In this document: in pieces, positions 22,595-32,600 of the stretch
How the letters are laid out: each line of letters starts with the position of its first letter
Numbering within the stretch: position 1 is the stretch's first letter
From: Oscillospiraceae bacterium
GTDB lineage: Bacteria > Bacillota > Clostridia > UMGS1810
NCBI GenBank assembly: GCA_015068825.1
Contig: SVJU01000020.1
Span: forward strand, 1-32,861
Direction: 5' to 3'
Length of the DNA: 32,861 bases
Translations under genes and position numbers: made by a program
The notes under the pieces: generated by a model
Seen by the model: only the letters and a program-made list of their open reading frames with translations
Database searches by the model: none
What the model was told of the DNA's origin: nothing

Positions 22595-22648
22595 AGGAAT
22601 AACATCTCTCCTTAAAACTTTTATATAGTTACAAATGTGCTTTTATAA

Positions 22649-23404
22649 TTATGAATTTATAATATCCTGCATATCATAAAGGCCTGCACCCTTGCCTGAC
22701 AAAAATTTTGCCGCTGCAAGTGCACCTACAGCAAAAACATCTCTGCTTGCAGCTTTGTGGGTTATTTCAACAATTTCGTCGCAACCTGCATAAATAACAG
22801 TATGCTCACCCACAATGTTTCCGCCTCTTATTGCCGATATGCCTATTTCTTTTTTATCTCTCTTTTTTCTGACACTATGACGGTCAAAAACAAATTCAGT
22901 TTCGCCATCTATTTCTTCTTTTATTGCATTTGCAAGCATAAGTGCTGTACCGCTTGGTGCATCAAGCTTCTGGTTATGGTGCTTTTCTAAAATTTCAATA
23001 TCAAATTTTTCGTATAAAAGCTTTGTTGCCTGTTTTGCAAGATTTACCATAAGGTTTACACCAAGTGACATATTTGCGCTAAAGAATACAGGAACTTTTT
23101 TTGCTGCTTCATAAACCTTGTTTAGTTCATCGTCAGAAAGGCCTGTTGTGGCAATAACCATTGCAATGTTTCTTTTAATGCCATAGTTTAAAATGTTTTC
23201 AAGATTTGAAGGGTGAGAAAAGTCAATTATAACATTTGCATTTCCTTCAAATTTTTCGTAATCGGAATAAACGGGATAGTCAAAGTTCTTTTCGGTGTTT
23301 ATATCAAATCCGCAAACGATATTAACACTTGGGTCATCTTTTGCAAGACTTGATATAACCTTACCCATTCTGCCGTTACATCCGCTTAAAATTATATTAA
23401 TCAT
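22649..23404 (-). CDS. dapB: 4-hydroxy-tetrahydrodipicolinate reductase
   Basis: 251 residues. NAD(P)H-binding GCNGRMG (8-14), ATTGLS (85-90) and the catalytic EKHHNQKLDAPSGTA with H142, H143 and K146. It reduces the DapA product in DAP/lysine synthesis in the cytoplasm. GGGGA precedes the ATG. It starts 14 bases after dapA in the same operon. Confidence 0.96.
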   Translation of the reverse strand: MINIILSGCNGRMGKVISSLAKDDPSVNIVCGFDINTEKNFDYPVYSDYEKFEGNANVIIDFSHPSNLENILNYGIKRNIAMVIATTGLSDDELNKVYEAAKKVPVFFSANMSLGVNLMVNLAKQATKLLYEKFDIEILEKHHNQKLDAPSGTALMLANAIKEEIDGETEFVFDRHSVRKKRDKKEIGISAIRGGNIVGEHTVIYAGCDEIVEITHKAASRDVFAVGALAAAKFLSGKGAGLYDMQDIINS

Positions 23405-23418
23405 TTGTAAAAATCCCC

Positions 23419-24309
23419 TTATTTAATTTTTACACCGAAGTTTAAAAGGGCGTTTTTAAGAATTTCGGCATTTTTAGGAGCTATTTCATATAGCGGCATT
23501 CTTAAATATTCGGTGTCGTATCCCATAAAGCTTAAAGCTTTTTTTACAGGGATAGGATTTACCTCAATAAAGAGTGCGTCGACTAATTCTATTGCATCAA
23601 GCTGGATTTTCAGAGCGCCTTCAATGTCTTTATCAAAGAATTTCTGACACATATCATGTGTTTCTTTTGGTGCAACATTTGCAAGCACAGATATAACACC
23701 TTTTCCGCCAAGTGCCAAAATTGGAATAACCTGATCGTCATTGCCTGAATAAATCACCATATCAGGACATTTTGCAGCCATTTGTGCAATCTGTGTGATG
23801 TTGCCGCTTGCTTCTTTGATACCGATAATATTTTCTACTTTTGAAAGCTCATAAAGAGTATCAGGTGTAATGTTAAGACCTGTTCTTGAAGGAACATTAT
23901 AAAGAATAACAGGGATATTAACTGCATTAGCAATAGCTTTAAAATGTTCTATAAGACCTCTTTGTGAAGTTTTGTTATAGTATGGAGTTACTGTTAAAAG
24001 GCCATCAACACCAACTTCTTCTGCGCGTTTGCAAAGATTGATTCCGTGAATGGTGTCGTTACTTCCTGTGCCTGCAATAACAGGAATTCTGCCTGCAACT
24101 CTTTTAACAGTGTAATCGATTGCTGCAATATGCTCATCGTCTGGCATAGTCGCACTTTCACCGGTTGTTCCGCAAATAATAATTGCGTCGGTGTTGTTTT
24201 CTATCTGAAAGTCAATAAGCCTTCCAAGCTCATCAAAGTTGATGCTGCCATCTTTTGTAAATGGAGTTACAATGGCAACTCCGGAACCTGTAAAAATAGG
24301 CTTTTTCAC
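23419..24309 (-). CDS. dapA: 4-hydroxy-tetrahydrodipicolinate synthase
   Basis: A 296-residue class I aldolase. It condenses pyruvate with aspartate semialdehyde. The Schiff-base lysine is K165 in GIKEASGN, with the GTTGES loop (47-52), Y137 in LYNVP and R142. The GTG start follows GGAGGG by about 8 bases. In spore formers its product also feeds dipicolinic acid. Confidence 0.96.
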   Translation of the reverse strand: MKKPIFTGSGVAIVTPFTKDGSINFDELGRLIDFQIENNTDAIIICGTTGESATMPDDEHIAAIDYTVKRVAGRIPVIAGTGSNDTIHGINLCKRAEEVGVDGLLTVTPYYNKTSQRGLIEHFKAIANAVNIPVILYNVPSRTGLNITPDTLYELSKVENIIGIKEASGNITQIAQMAAKCPDMVIYSGNDDQVIPILALGGKGVISVLANVAPKETHDMCQKFFDKDIEGALKIQLDAIELVDALFIEVNPIPVKKALSFMGYDTEYLRMPLYEIAPKNAEILKNALLNFGVKIK

Positions 24310-24334
24310 CTAAAATCCCTCCAAAATAATTATT

Positions 24335-25336
24335 TTATTTGTTTTCCCACTGCTCAATAAGCTTTTGTGCAATCTGAACTGCATTTGTAGCAGCACCTTT
24401 TCTGATGTTATCGGCAACAACCCAAAGGTTTACGCCTGATTCAACACTTTCGTCGCGTCTGATTCTTCCTACAAATGTTTCGTTTTTACCAGCTGCATTT
24501 AAAGCAAGAGGATATACATTATTTTCTACATCATCTTCAACAACAATTCCAGGTGCTTCTTCAAGTACTTTTTTAAGTTCATCCAAATCGAACTGATTGT
24601 AAAATTCTACATTGATTGATTCTGAATGGCTGTTAAATACAGGAACTCTTACTGTTGTAGCAGTAATTCTTATAGAATCGTCACCAAGAATTTTTCTTGT
24701 TTCGTTAACCATTTTCATTTCTTCTTTTGTGTATCCGTTAGGAAGGAATGAATCAATATGTGGCAGGCAGTTTCCTGCAATCTGATGCGGGAATTTTTTT
24801 GGTGCTTCGCCTTTTAATCCGTTTTCAAGATCCTGATATCCTGCAAGACCTGCACCTGATACTGCCTGATATGTTGAATATACAACTCTTTTGATTTTGT
24901 ATTTATCGTGTAATGGTTTTAGTGCAACCATAGCCTGAATTGTAGAACAGTTTGGATTTGCAATAATACCTTTGTTCCATTTTATGTCTTCAGGATTTAC
25001 TTCGGGAACAACAAGAGGTACTTCTTTATCCATTCTCCATGCACTTGAGTTGTCTATAACAACACAGCCTTTTTTAGCGGCAATAGGAGCAAATTTTTCG
25101 CTTGTAGAACCACCTGCAGAAAATAGTGCAATATCAAAACCTTCATCAAAAGAAGTTTCGGTAAGCTCTTTTACAATATGCTCTTTGCCCATAAAATCAA
25201 CTTTTGTTCCTGCAGAACGAGCTGATGAGAATAGTGTATAGCTTTCTGCCGGAAGTTTTACTTCTTCAAGAACTTTAAGAAAAGTTCTTCCAACCATACC
25301 GGTTGCGCCAACAATGGCAATTTTGTACTTTTTCAT
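24335..25336 (-). CDS. asd: Aspartate-semialdehyde dehydrogenase
   Basis: 333 residues. NADP loop GATGMVG (10-16), catalytic C130 in NPNCST, Q157 and H237 in FNSHSE. It makes aspartate semialdehyde for lysine, threonine and methionine. An in-frame GTG at 25348 overlaps the ribosome site AAGGGGTG, so the ATG at 25336 is chosen. It is the first gene of the operon behind the lysine riboswitch. Confidence 0.96.
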   Translation of the reverse strand: MKKYKIAIVGATGMVGRTFLKVLEEVKLPAESYTLFSSARSAGTKVDFMGKEHIVKELTETSFDEGFDIALFSAGGSTSEKFAPIAAKKGCVVIDNSSAWRMDKEVPLVVPEVNPEDIKWNKGIIANPNCSTIQAMVALKPLHDKYKIKRVVYSTYQAVSGAGLAGYQDLENGLKGEAPKKFPHQIAGNCLPHIDSFLPNGYTKEEMKMVNETRKILGDDSIRITATTVRVPVFNSHSESINVEFYNQFDLDELKKVLEEAPGIVVEDDVENNVYPLALNAAGKNETFVGRIRRDESVESGVNLWVVADNIRKGAATNAVQIAQKLIEQWENK

Positions 25337-25384
25337 AATAAAATACACCCCTTAAAAATTTGTATGTTTTATCTTTTTTGCATC

Positions 25385-25408
25385 AAAAAAGACGGCTATA
25401 CGCCGTCT
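25385..25408 (-). terminator. Riboswitch terminator before asd
   Basis: On the minus strand AGACGGC/GCCGTCT forms a 7-bp stem with a short loop, followed by six T (plus 25385-25390). It is the off-state hairpin of the lysine riboswitch. Confidence 0.88.
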
Positions 25409-25662
25409 GCCATAAAACAATGAATAAAATAACAACTTAAATGGCAGATAGCGCAACACTTAATGCCGTTATAAATGTTAAAAACAGCTCAACACTTTAC
25501 GGCGATAAAGTGACAGTTATACGGATATTCTCCGCATACCCAGAAAAAAGATGCAGCAAAAATTTCTTTTCTCTTCGGCGTCTTTTCCTTTCTCATATGC
25601 AATTTAAATGTTTGCTGCAAACACAGTGCACAGGGTACTTTTAAAAAACGCGCCTCTATCTT
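25385..25662 (-). promoter_or_regulatory. Lysine riboswitch (L box) with antiterminator and terminator
   Basis: Read on the minus strand, the leader has the L-box blocks in order: AGATAGAGGCGCG, AAAAGTA, GAAAGGAAAAGACGCCGAAG, CTGGG and ACTGTCACTTTATC. P1 pairs AGATAG (plus 25656-25661) with CTATCT (plus 25446-25451). Just beyond, TCTGCCAT (plus 25441-25448) can pair with ATGGCAGA (plus 25406-25413), whose end is the left arm of the terminator. Lysine binding should hold P1 and release the terminator, switching asd-dapA-dapB off. It fills the gap upstream of asd. An apparent minus-strand open frame here is not a gene. Confidence 0.93.
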
Positions 25663-25672
25663 TAATAAAATT

Positions 25673-25701
25673 ATAATACCATTTAAACTTAAATAAGTCA
25701 A
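25673..25701 (-). promoter_or_regulatory. Promoter of the lysine operon
   Basis: On the minus strand: TTGACT (plus 25696-25701), 17 bases, TATTAT (plus 25673-25678) with an extended TG. The transcript starts just before the riboswitch P1. Confidence 0.72.
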
Positions 25702-25823
25702 CAATTTAATTAAAATTTCGTAAAAATGCTTGACTTATTCGGCGCATTATCTTATTCTTATAATGTATATGTATGTTTTTTTATGCAATTTTACTTTATA
25801 TATAAATTTATGAGGTGCTATAA

Positions 25824-27059
25824 ATGAAGAAAATAATTCTGTTACTAATTATGATTTTCATACTTTCTTCTACAATATGTTATGCGGCAATGGAAGGCTT
25901 TGACACTATAAAACTCGGATTGTTTTTTGGAGATACTGCCAAAGACAGTGTTACAATTTCATCGGAAAACGGATTGGAGGTAGGATATGATTCGGAAGAT
26001 GGATTTGTTCCTACAATGGGGCTTGAAACAACCGAAATAAGAGTTTTTGTAAATGAAGACGGAAAAATAGAAATAGAAAATACAGCTGTTATTGACGGCG
26101 ATGCAATGTTTGTTCCAAAAGAAGGGTTTATTACAATAGAAGGTACAACATACAGAGGCAGTTGTATTCTTCTTTTAAAAGATGGAAAAATGACTGTAAT
26201 AAATAAGGTTGGAACAGAAGAATATTTGTATTCTGTACTTGGAAAAGAAATGAGTCCGTCATGGCCGCTTGAGGCATTAAAAGCGCAGGCAATATGCGCA
26301 AGAAGCTACGCATACCGCAATAAAAACAAATTTGCATCTTACGGATTTAATCTTTGCACCACAACAGTAAGTCAGGTTTATGGTGGCGTTGAAACTGAAT
26401 CTGAAAAAACTATTCAGGCGGTTGATGAAACAAAAGGACAGCTTTTAAAATATAATGGTCAGGTTGCGGAAACTTTGTTTTATGCATCTGATGGCGGATA
26501 TACTGCCGATGCAAAATATGTTTGGGGAAATGCCGTTCCGTATCTTACCGCAAAAGAAGATCCGTATGAAATTAATGAAAAAGCATCTTATGGAAGCTGG
26601 AGTGTTACATATACAATAGAAGACATTGAAAATATGCTTGCAAAAAGAGAAATAAATATCGGCAAGGTAAAAAATCTTGTTGTAACAGGTGTGGACAATA
26701 AAACCGTATATCAGGTTGATATTATCGGCACCGAAGGAACATACAGTGTAAAAAATGACAGTACTAGAACTTTTTTTGGATTAAAAAGTCAGTATTTTGA
26801 TATTGTTTCAAACTTATCTGAAGACGATAATATATTATCCGACTGGGAACTGTTTTCAAAAAATGCGTATAGCTTTTTTGAAAACGAGGATATGAGTGTT
26901 TTTGAAAAAAACACCAATGGCGCAACATTTACATTCAATGGCAGAGGCTATGGTCACAGGGTAGGAATGAGTCAGTGCGGTGCAAGAGATATGGCACTAA
27001 TGGGATTTAGCGCAAATAAAATTCTGGAATTTTACTATACGGGAACATATATTGAATAA
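25824..27059 (+). CDS. spoIID: SpoIID/LytB-domain lytic transglycosylase
   Basis: 411 residues: a signal peptide (KKIILLLIMIFILSSTICYA), then the SpoIID domain. The catalytic glutamate is E142 in LGKEMSPSWPLEALKAQAICARSYA. The C-terminal GHRVGMSQCGARDMALMGFSANKILEFYYTGT is the family signature. In sporulation SpoIID cuts septal peptidoglycan glycan strands during engulfment, with SpoIIP and SpoIIM (not seen here). A paralogue with another wall role is possible. GAGGTG precedes the ATG. The intergenic region upstream has no convincing promoter that I can choose. Confidence 0.88.
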   Translation: MKKIILLLIMIFILSSTICYAAMEGFDTIKLGLFFGDTAKDSVTISSENGLEVGYDSEDGFVPTMGLETTEIRVFVNEDGKIEIENTAVIDGDAMFVPKEGFITIEGTTYRGSCILLLKDGKMTVINKVGTEEYLYSVLGKEMSPSWPLEALKAQAICARSYAYRNKNKFASYGFNLCTTTVSQVYGGVETESEKTIQAVDETKGQLLKYNGQVAETLFYASDGGYTADAKYVWGNAVPYLTAKEDPYEINEKASYGSWSVTYTIEDIENMLAKREINIGKVKNLVVTGVDNKTVYQVDIIGTEGTYSVKNDSTRTFFGLKSQYFDIVSNLSEDDNILSDWELFSKNAYSFFENEDMSVFEKNTNGATFTFNGRGYGHRVGMSQCGARDMALMGFSANKILEFYYTGTYIE

Positions 27060-27080
27060 CGAGAGGATTTATTTTTATTT

Positions 27081-28106
27081 ATGAAAACAAGTGATTTTTA
27101 CTACGATTTGCCCCAAGAGCTTATTGCACAGGATCCACTTAGTGACAGAGCATCGTCACGTCTTTTGGTTCTTGATAAAAAAACAGGCAAAACAGAGCAT
27201 AAAATTTTTAAAGATATAAAATGCCATTTAAAAAAAGGTGATTGCCTTGTTTTAAATGATACAAAGGTTATTCCTGCCCGTCTTATTGGTGAAAAAGAAG
27301 GAACGGGCGGAAAAATTGAGTTTCTTCTTTTGAAAAAAATATCACTTGATACTTGGGAGGTTATTTTAAAACCTGGAAGAAAAGCAAAAGAAGGAGCTTT
27401 ATTTTCGTTTGGCGGCGGAATGTTGAAATCGGAAGTAATTGAAGTTCTTGCAAACGGAAATCGTATAGTAAAATTTTATTATGACGGTGTTTTTGAAAAT
27501 GTGCTTGATACACTTGGACAAATGCCGCTTCCACCATATATTACACATAAGCTTGAAGATAAAAACCGTTATCAGACTGTTTATGCAAAAAATGACGGCT
27601 CAGCTGCAGCACCTACTGCAGGACTGCATTTTACAAAAGAGCTTCTTTCGGAAATTGAAAAAATGGGTGTTAAGATTGCGTATGTTACACTTCATGTGGG
27701 GCTTGGAACATTCCGTCCTGTAAAGGTTGATGATGTTGAGAATCATGTTATGCATTCTGAATACTATAATATAAATGAAGAAAATGTAAAAATTATAAAT
27801 GAAACCAAAAAAAATGGCGGAAGAATCATTTCGGTTGGAACAACATCAACAAGGGTATTGGAAACCGTTGCGGATGAGAATGGTTTTGTCAGCGAAAAAT
27901 GTGGAGAAACTCAGATTTTTATATATCCACCATATAAATTTAAAATAGTTGATGCGCTTATTACAAATTTTCATTTGCCCGAATCAACTCTTTTAATGCT
28001 TGTAAGCTCACTTGCAGGAGAAGAAAACATTAAAAATGCCTATAAAGAAGCGGTTGATTTAAAATATCGTTTCTTTAGCTTTGGCGATGCAATGTTTATT
28101 GAGTAA
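27081..28106 (+). CDS. queA: tRNA preQ1(34) S-adenosylmethionine ribosyltransferase-isomerase
   Basis: 341 residues, the normal length. It begins [67 protein letters not shown] and the C-terminal [14 protein letters not shown] are all diagnostic. It transfers ribose from SAM to preQ1 at tRNA position 34. GAGAGG lies unusually far (about 14 bases) from the ATG. It is 21 bases after spoIID and followed by tgt. Confidence 0.96.
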   Translation: MKTSDFYYDLPQELIAQDPLSDRASSRLLVLDKKTGKTEHKIFKDIKCHLKKGDCLVLNDTKVIPARLIGEKEGTGGKIEFLLLKKISLDTWEVILKPGRKAKEGALFSFGGGMLKSEVIEVLANGNRIVKFYYDGVFENVLDTLGQMPLPPYITHKLEDKNRYQTVYAKNDGSAAAPTAGLHFTKELLSEIEKMGVKIAYVTLHVGLGTFRPVKVDDVENHVMHSEYYNINEENVKIINETKKNGGRIISVGTTSTRVLETVADENGFVSEKCGETQIFIYPPYKFKIVDALITNFHLPESTLLMLVSSLAGEENIKNAYKEAVDLKYRFFSFGDAMFIE

Positions 28107-28133
28107 TGTACATATAATAGGAAGGAAAAATAA

Positions 28134-29264
28134 ATGTTTAAAATATTAGCAACCGAACAAAGAGCCAGACGAGGCGAATTTGATACTGTTCACGGAAAAA
28201 TTCAGACACCTGTTTTTATGAATGTAGGAACTCTTGGTGCAATAAAAGGTGCAGTATCAACACTTGATTTAAAAGAAGTCGGCTGTCAGGTAGAGCTTTC
28301 CAACACATATCATCTTCATTTAAGACCGGGAGATGCTGTTGTAAAAGATTTGGGCGGTCTTCACAAGTTTATTAACTGGGACAGACCTATTTTAACAGAT
28401 AGCGGTGGCTTTCAGGTATTTTCACTCGCCTCTCTTCGTAAAATAAAAGAAGAAGGGGTTTATTTTTCGTCACATATAGACGGACACAAAATTTTTATGG
28501 GTCCTGAAGAGAGTATGCAGATACAGTCAAATCTTGCATCTACAATTGCAATGGCGTTTGATGAGTGTGTGGCGCTCCCTGCAAAATATGAATATGCAAA
28601 AAAATCGTGCGAGAGGACATATCGTTGGCTTGAAAGATGCAAAGACGAAATGAAACGCCTTAATCAAAAAGATGATACAATAAACAAAAAGCAGATGCTT
28701 TTTGGAATAAATCAGGGTGCAACATTTGACGATTTAAGAATAGAAAATATGAAACAGATTGCAAATCTTGACCTTGACGGTTATGCAATAGGCGGACTTG
28801 CAGTTGGCGAAACTCACGAAGAAATGTATCATATATTAGATGTTACTGTTCCATTTGCACCCGAAAACAAACCAAGATATTTAATGGGCGTTGGAACTCC
28901 AATAAACATTTTAGAGGCGGTTGACAGAGGTGTTGACTTTTTTGACTGCGTAATTGCATCAAGAAACGCCCGTCACGCAAATTTATTTACCGATAACGGT
29001 TATATGAATCTTTTAAATGCAAAGTATGAGCGTGATATGCGTCCCATTGACGAAAATTGTCAGTGCCCTGCGTGTAAAAATTATTCAAGAGCATATATAC
29101 GTCATCTTTTTAAAGCAAAAGAAATGCTGGCAATGCGCCTTTGTGTTCTTCATAATCTTTATTTTTACAATCATCTTATGGAAGAAATACGCACAGCGAT
29201 AGAAAACAAAAACTTTGCACAGTTTAAGAAAGAAAAAATAGAAAAATTTTCGCGAAGATTATAA
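28134..29264 (+). CDS. tgt: Queuine/preQ1 tRNA-guanine transglycosylase
   Basis: 376 residues. Active-site D89 in TDSGGFQVF and D271 in FFDCV, zinc ligands C309, C311, C314 and H340. It exchanges G34 of Tyr, His, Asn and Asp tRNAs for preQ1; QueA then completes the side chain. The normally conserved PTR after FDCV reads ASR here. AAGGAAGG precedes the ATG. No convincing terminator follows the gene. Confidence 0.96.
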   Translation: MFKILATEQRARRGEFDTVHGKIQTPVFMNVGTLGAIKGAVSTLDLKEVGCQVELSNTYHLHLRPGDAVVKDLGGLHKFINWDRPILTDSGGFQVFSLASLRKIKEEGVYFSSHIDGHKIFMGPEESMQIQSNLASTIAMAFDECVALPAKYEYAKKSCERTYRWLERCKDEMKRLNQKDDTINKKQMLFGINQGATFDDLRIENMKQIANLDLDGYAIGGLAVGETHEEMYHILDVTVPFAPENKPRYLMGVGTPINILEAVDRGVDFFDCVIASRNARHANLFTDNGYMNLLNAKYERDMRPIDENCQCPACKNYSRAYIRHLFKAKEMLAMRLCVLHNLYFYNHLMEEIRTAIENKNFAQFKKEKIEKFSRRL

Positions 29265-29288
29265 AAACTTAAAAAAGAAAAAATACTC

Positions 29289-29317
29289 TTGACATTTTTT
29301 AAATAAAAGATTAAAAT
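29289..29317 (+). promoter_or_regulatory. Upstream promoter P1 of the S-layer gene region
   Basis: TTGACA (29289-29294), 17 bases, TAAAAT (29312-29317). Between it and P2 there is AT-rich sequence with small hairpins and no credible gene. Confidence 0.6.
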
Positions 29318-29461
29318 GTTAGGGTTGGCAAAGAATAGCTTTGGTATTATATAATATCTATATATAATAAGGAAGAAACTTTGCAAATATTACAGCCGTT
29401 TTTCAAAAATGATAGAAATATTTCTGTATTTTTACATTTTTGTTACAACGGTAAATTGTTC

Positions 29462-29490
29462 TTGACGGCACTTTTTTTGGGTGCTATAAT
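29462..29490 (+). promoter_or_regulatory. Main promoter P2 of the S-layer gene
   Basis: TTGACG (29462-29467), 17 bases, TATAAT (29485-29490). The transcript would carry a leader of about 150 bases. Confidence 0.8.
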
Positions 29491-29514
29491 GAACTCAAAG
29501 ATTGGTAGTGGTGT

Positions 29515-29615
29515 CTGTATTTATAATTTTTTATAAATATATTCATCTTATCAATACAGTGGTTAGGCTGTAAATGAAAGAGGCGGCTTAAGCACGATTA
29601 AGCTTTTCTCTTTCA
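29515..29615 (+). promoter_or_regulatory. Structured 5' leader of the S-layer mRNA
   Basis: Two long-range pairings are visible. CTGTATT (29515-29521) pairs with AATACAG (29553-29559). TGAAAGAG (29575-29582) pairs with CTCTTTCA (29608-29615), enclosing GCTTAA/TTAAGC (29586-29591 with 29598-29603). The ribosome site AAGGAGG (29631-29637) stays free. This pattern fits a stabilising leader of a highly expressed mRNA. Confidence 0.5.
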
Positions 29616-29647
29616 AAAACTATATTTTATAAGGAGGATTTGAGACT

Positions 29648-32600
29648 ATGAAAAATCTCAAAAAAGTTTTAGCACTTGTTGTAGTATTCGCTATGATGCT
29701 TTCTACAGTAGTTTTCGCAGGAACTTTTGCTGATGTTGCTGATGATGCTACATACGCAGGTGCAATTGACGTACTTGCAGCTTTGGGTTATTTTAAAGGC
29801 GATGACGCTGGTAACTTTAATCCAGATGCTACAATCACAAGAGCAGAATATGCTACAATCGTTTGCAGATTGTTAGGTATTGCTGACTCTGCTACAGGTA
29901 CAGCAGACTTCGCTGACGTTGCTGCTGATCACTGGGCAACAGGTTACATTAAAATGGCTAATCAGTACGGTATCGTAGCTGGTTACGGTGATGGTAACTT
30001 TGGTCCTAACGACCCTGTTAAATACGAAGAAGCAGTTAAAATGCTTGTTTGTGCTTTAGGTTATGAACCAATGGCAGTTTCTAAAGGTGGCTGGCCTACA
30101 GGTTATGTTGCAGTAGCTTCTCAGATCGGTCTTTTAGACGGTGTTGCTGGTGCTGCTGAAGGCGCTGGTGCTGCAAGAAGCCTTGTTGCTGTTATGACAT
30201 ACAACGCTCTTGACATTCCTGTAATGGAACAGATGGGATTCGGTACAGAAATTTCTTACGAAATCATGAAAGAAAACGATGACCATGACAAATCTACCAT
30301 TCTTACAAAAGTTGGTATCTACAAATTAGGCGGTGTTATCGAAGCTAACTCTAAAGTAGCTTACTTCGGTCAGAACAAAACAGACATCGGTTACGTTACA
30401 ATGAACGTTGATGACGACTACGATGTTCCTGTAAAAGCTCTTAACATCGAAGCAGTTCTTAACAGACCAGCTTACGCTAAAACATTTGCTGTAGGTAACA
30501 CAAATGCAGAAGATTTAGTTGCTAACAGAGTTATTGTATATGTTGAAGAAATTTCTTCTGGCAGATACGAAATCAAAGCTATTGAATTAGATGCTGCTTC
30601 AGTTAGCACATTAAAAATCAAAGCTACAGATTTAAATCCTGATGAATTAAAATACACAGAATCTAAACCTTACATCAGATACTACAAAGAAGGCGTTACT
30701 TCTGGAGACGGCACAAAAGTTTCTTTAGAAGGTAATTACGCTGCTACATGGAATAACGAACAGGTTAATGCTTCTTTCTTAGCTTCTAACCTAAATGATG
30801 CTGTTGCTGCTATGGTTGAATTCATCGACCTTGACAACGACAACTATTATGATATCGTTAAAGTTTATGAATATTCTCACTTAATCGTTGAGGATGTTGA
30901 CGCTGAAAAAGGTGTTATCAACACATATCAGGGCACAAAAGTTGACCTTGACATCGAAAACGAAGATGCTAACGTAACTATCGTTGATGTTAACGGTAAC
31001 GAAGTTGCTATCGAAGATATCGCTGACGGTGACGTTCTTGCTATGATCATCGGTAAAGAAGGTACAGCAAGAGCTTCTCTAAACCTTGTTAAAACAGCTA
31101 ACTACGATTCTTTAGACATTATCGTTCTTAAAGCTTCTTCTGTAACAGGTGCTGTTACTGAATATGACGAAACTGTTGAAGATGGTTCTATGACAGAACT
31201 TACAATCGCTATCGACGGTACAGAATATGATGTTGCTTTCATCGACAAAGGTGCTCACAACATCTCTAAAATCGACCTTCAGTCAGAAGGTACATTCTAT
31301 CTTGGAATCAGCGGTGACATCATCGGATTCGAAGGTGACAAAGTTACAAACAACAACTACGGCTTAATCATGAGCGCTTACACATCTACAAACAAATCTG
31401 TAGCTCCTCAGCTTACAGTTCTTACAAAAGACGGAAGCGAAGTTACTTATGATGTTGCTTCTTCTTTAAGAATCGTTACACCTGCTGAAGTAGAAAATGG
31501 TGAAAACGATATCGCAGCTGGTAAATATACAAAAGTTGATGTTAAAGACAAAATGACATCTGATGATTTAAAATACATCTCTAACTCTACATGGGCTGGC
31601 GTTATTGATGATTCTGACACATTAAGAAATGAGCTTTATGCTGCTTTCGGTGCAGAACTTGACGAAATCGCTACTGATGATCAGGTTGCTGCTGTTAAAG
31701 CAAGACTTGTTACATACAAACTAAATGCTAACAACGAAATCGTTGAAATCACACCTGCTGTTGCTGGTGAAGCTGATGAAGATGTTGTTGAATTAGGTTT
31801 TGAAGCTACAAGCGGTAAAGTTGCTTACAATGCAAACGGACAGAAATTAGGTAAATACCTACTTGCTGACGATGCAGTTGTATTTGATGTAGATTTCTTG
31901 AACCCTACAAGCTCTAAAGTTTCAGATGTAAGCTACTTTGTAGATGATTCTGAATACGAAGCTCTTCTATATACAAAGAACGAAGATGGTTACTACGGCG
32001 CTGCTGTAATCCTTGCTTCTGACGCTGTATTTGAAGAAGGCGCTGGCCTTGCTATCGTTGAATCTAAAACATCTAAACTTAATGAAAACGAAGACACTGT
32101 TACAAAAGTTGTTGCTTACAAAGACGGTGCTGAAGTTGAATTAACATTCGACGATGAAGAATACACAGAAGTTTACTCTAAAGTAAATCCTGAAGATTTT
32201 GCAGTTGGTACAGTTATTATGTACAATGCAGACGCTAACGGCATCGTATCTAAATACGCTGTAGTTGGTCAGACAACTGTTACATCTTCTAAGAAAACAT
32301 TTGCATTCGATTCTGACTTTGCTAGTACCTTCAAAGCTGATATAGCTGATGGTGATGCATTCTATCTTGGCTGGATCGAAACAAAAACTAAAAACGATGC
32401 TAACATCAACGTTATCATCAAAGATGCTGTAGCTGGTTCTACTTATGCTAACACAGAAGAAGGATTCACAGTTACAAAAGCTAACCAGTACACAATCACA
32501 GGTACTGCTAGAAACACAACAATCACAAACGGAACATATACCGATGGTAATGTAGACGCTGCTGATTACGATTCTAACAACGACCTAATTGGTTACTATG

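Noticed and set aside
25441-25644. Plus-strand open frame opposite the lysine riboswitch
   Set aside because: It is the antisense of the riboswitch and has no ribosome site.
25489-25704. Minus-strand open frame upstream of asd
   Set aside because: It lies inside the lysine riboswitch, has no ribosome site and no protein-like conservation; RNA structure explains the sequence.
25730-25764. SigA promoter TTGACT/TATAAT before spoIID
   Set aside because: The spacer is 23 bases, too long. A SigE-type promoter would be expected, but no convincing pair was found.
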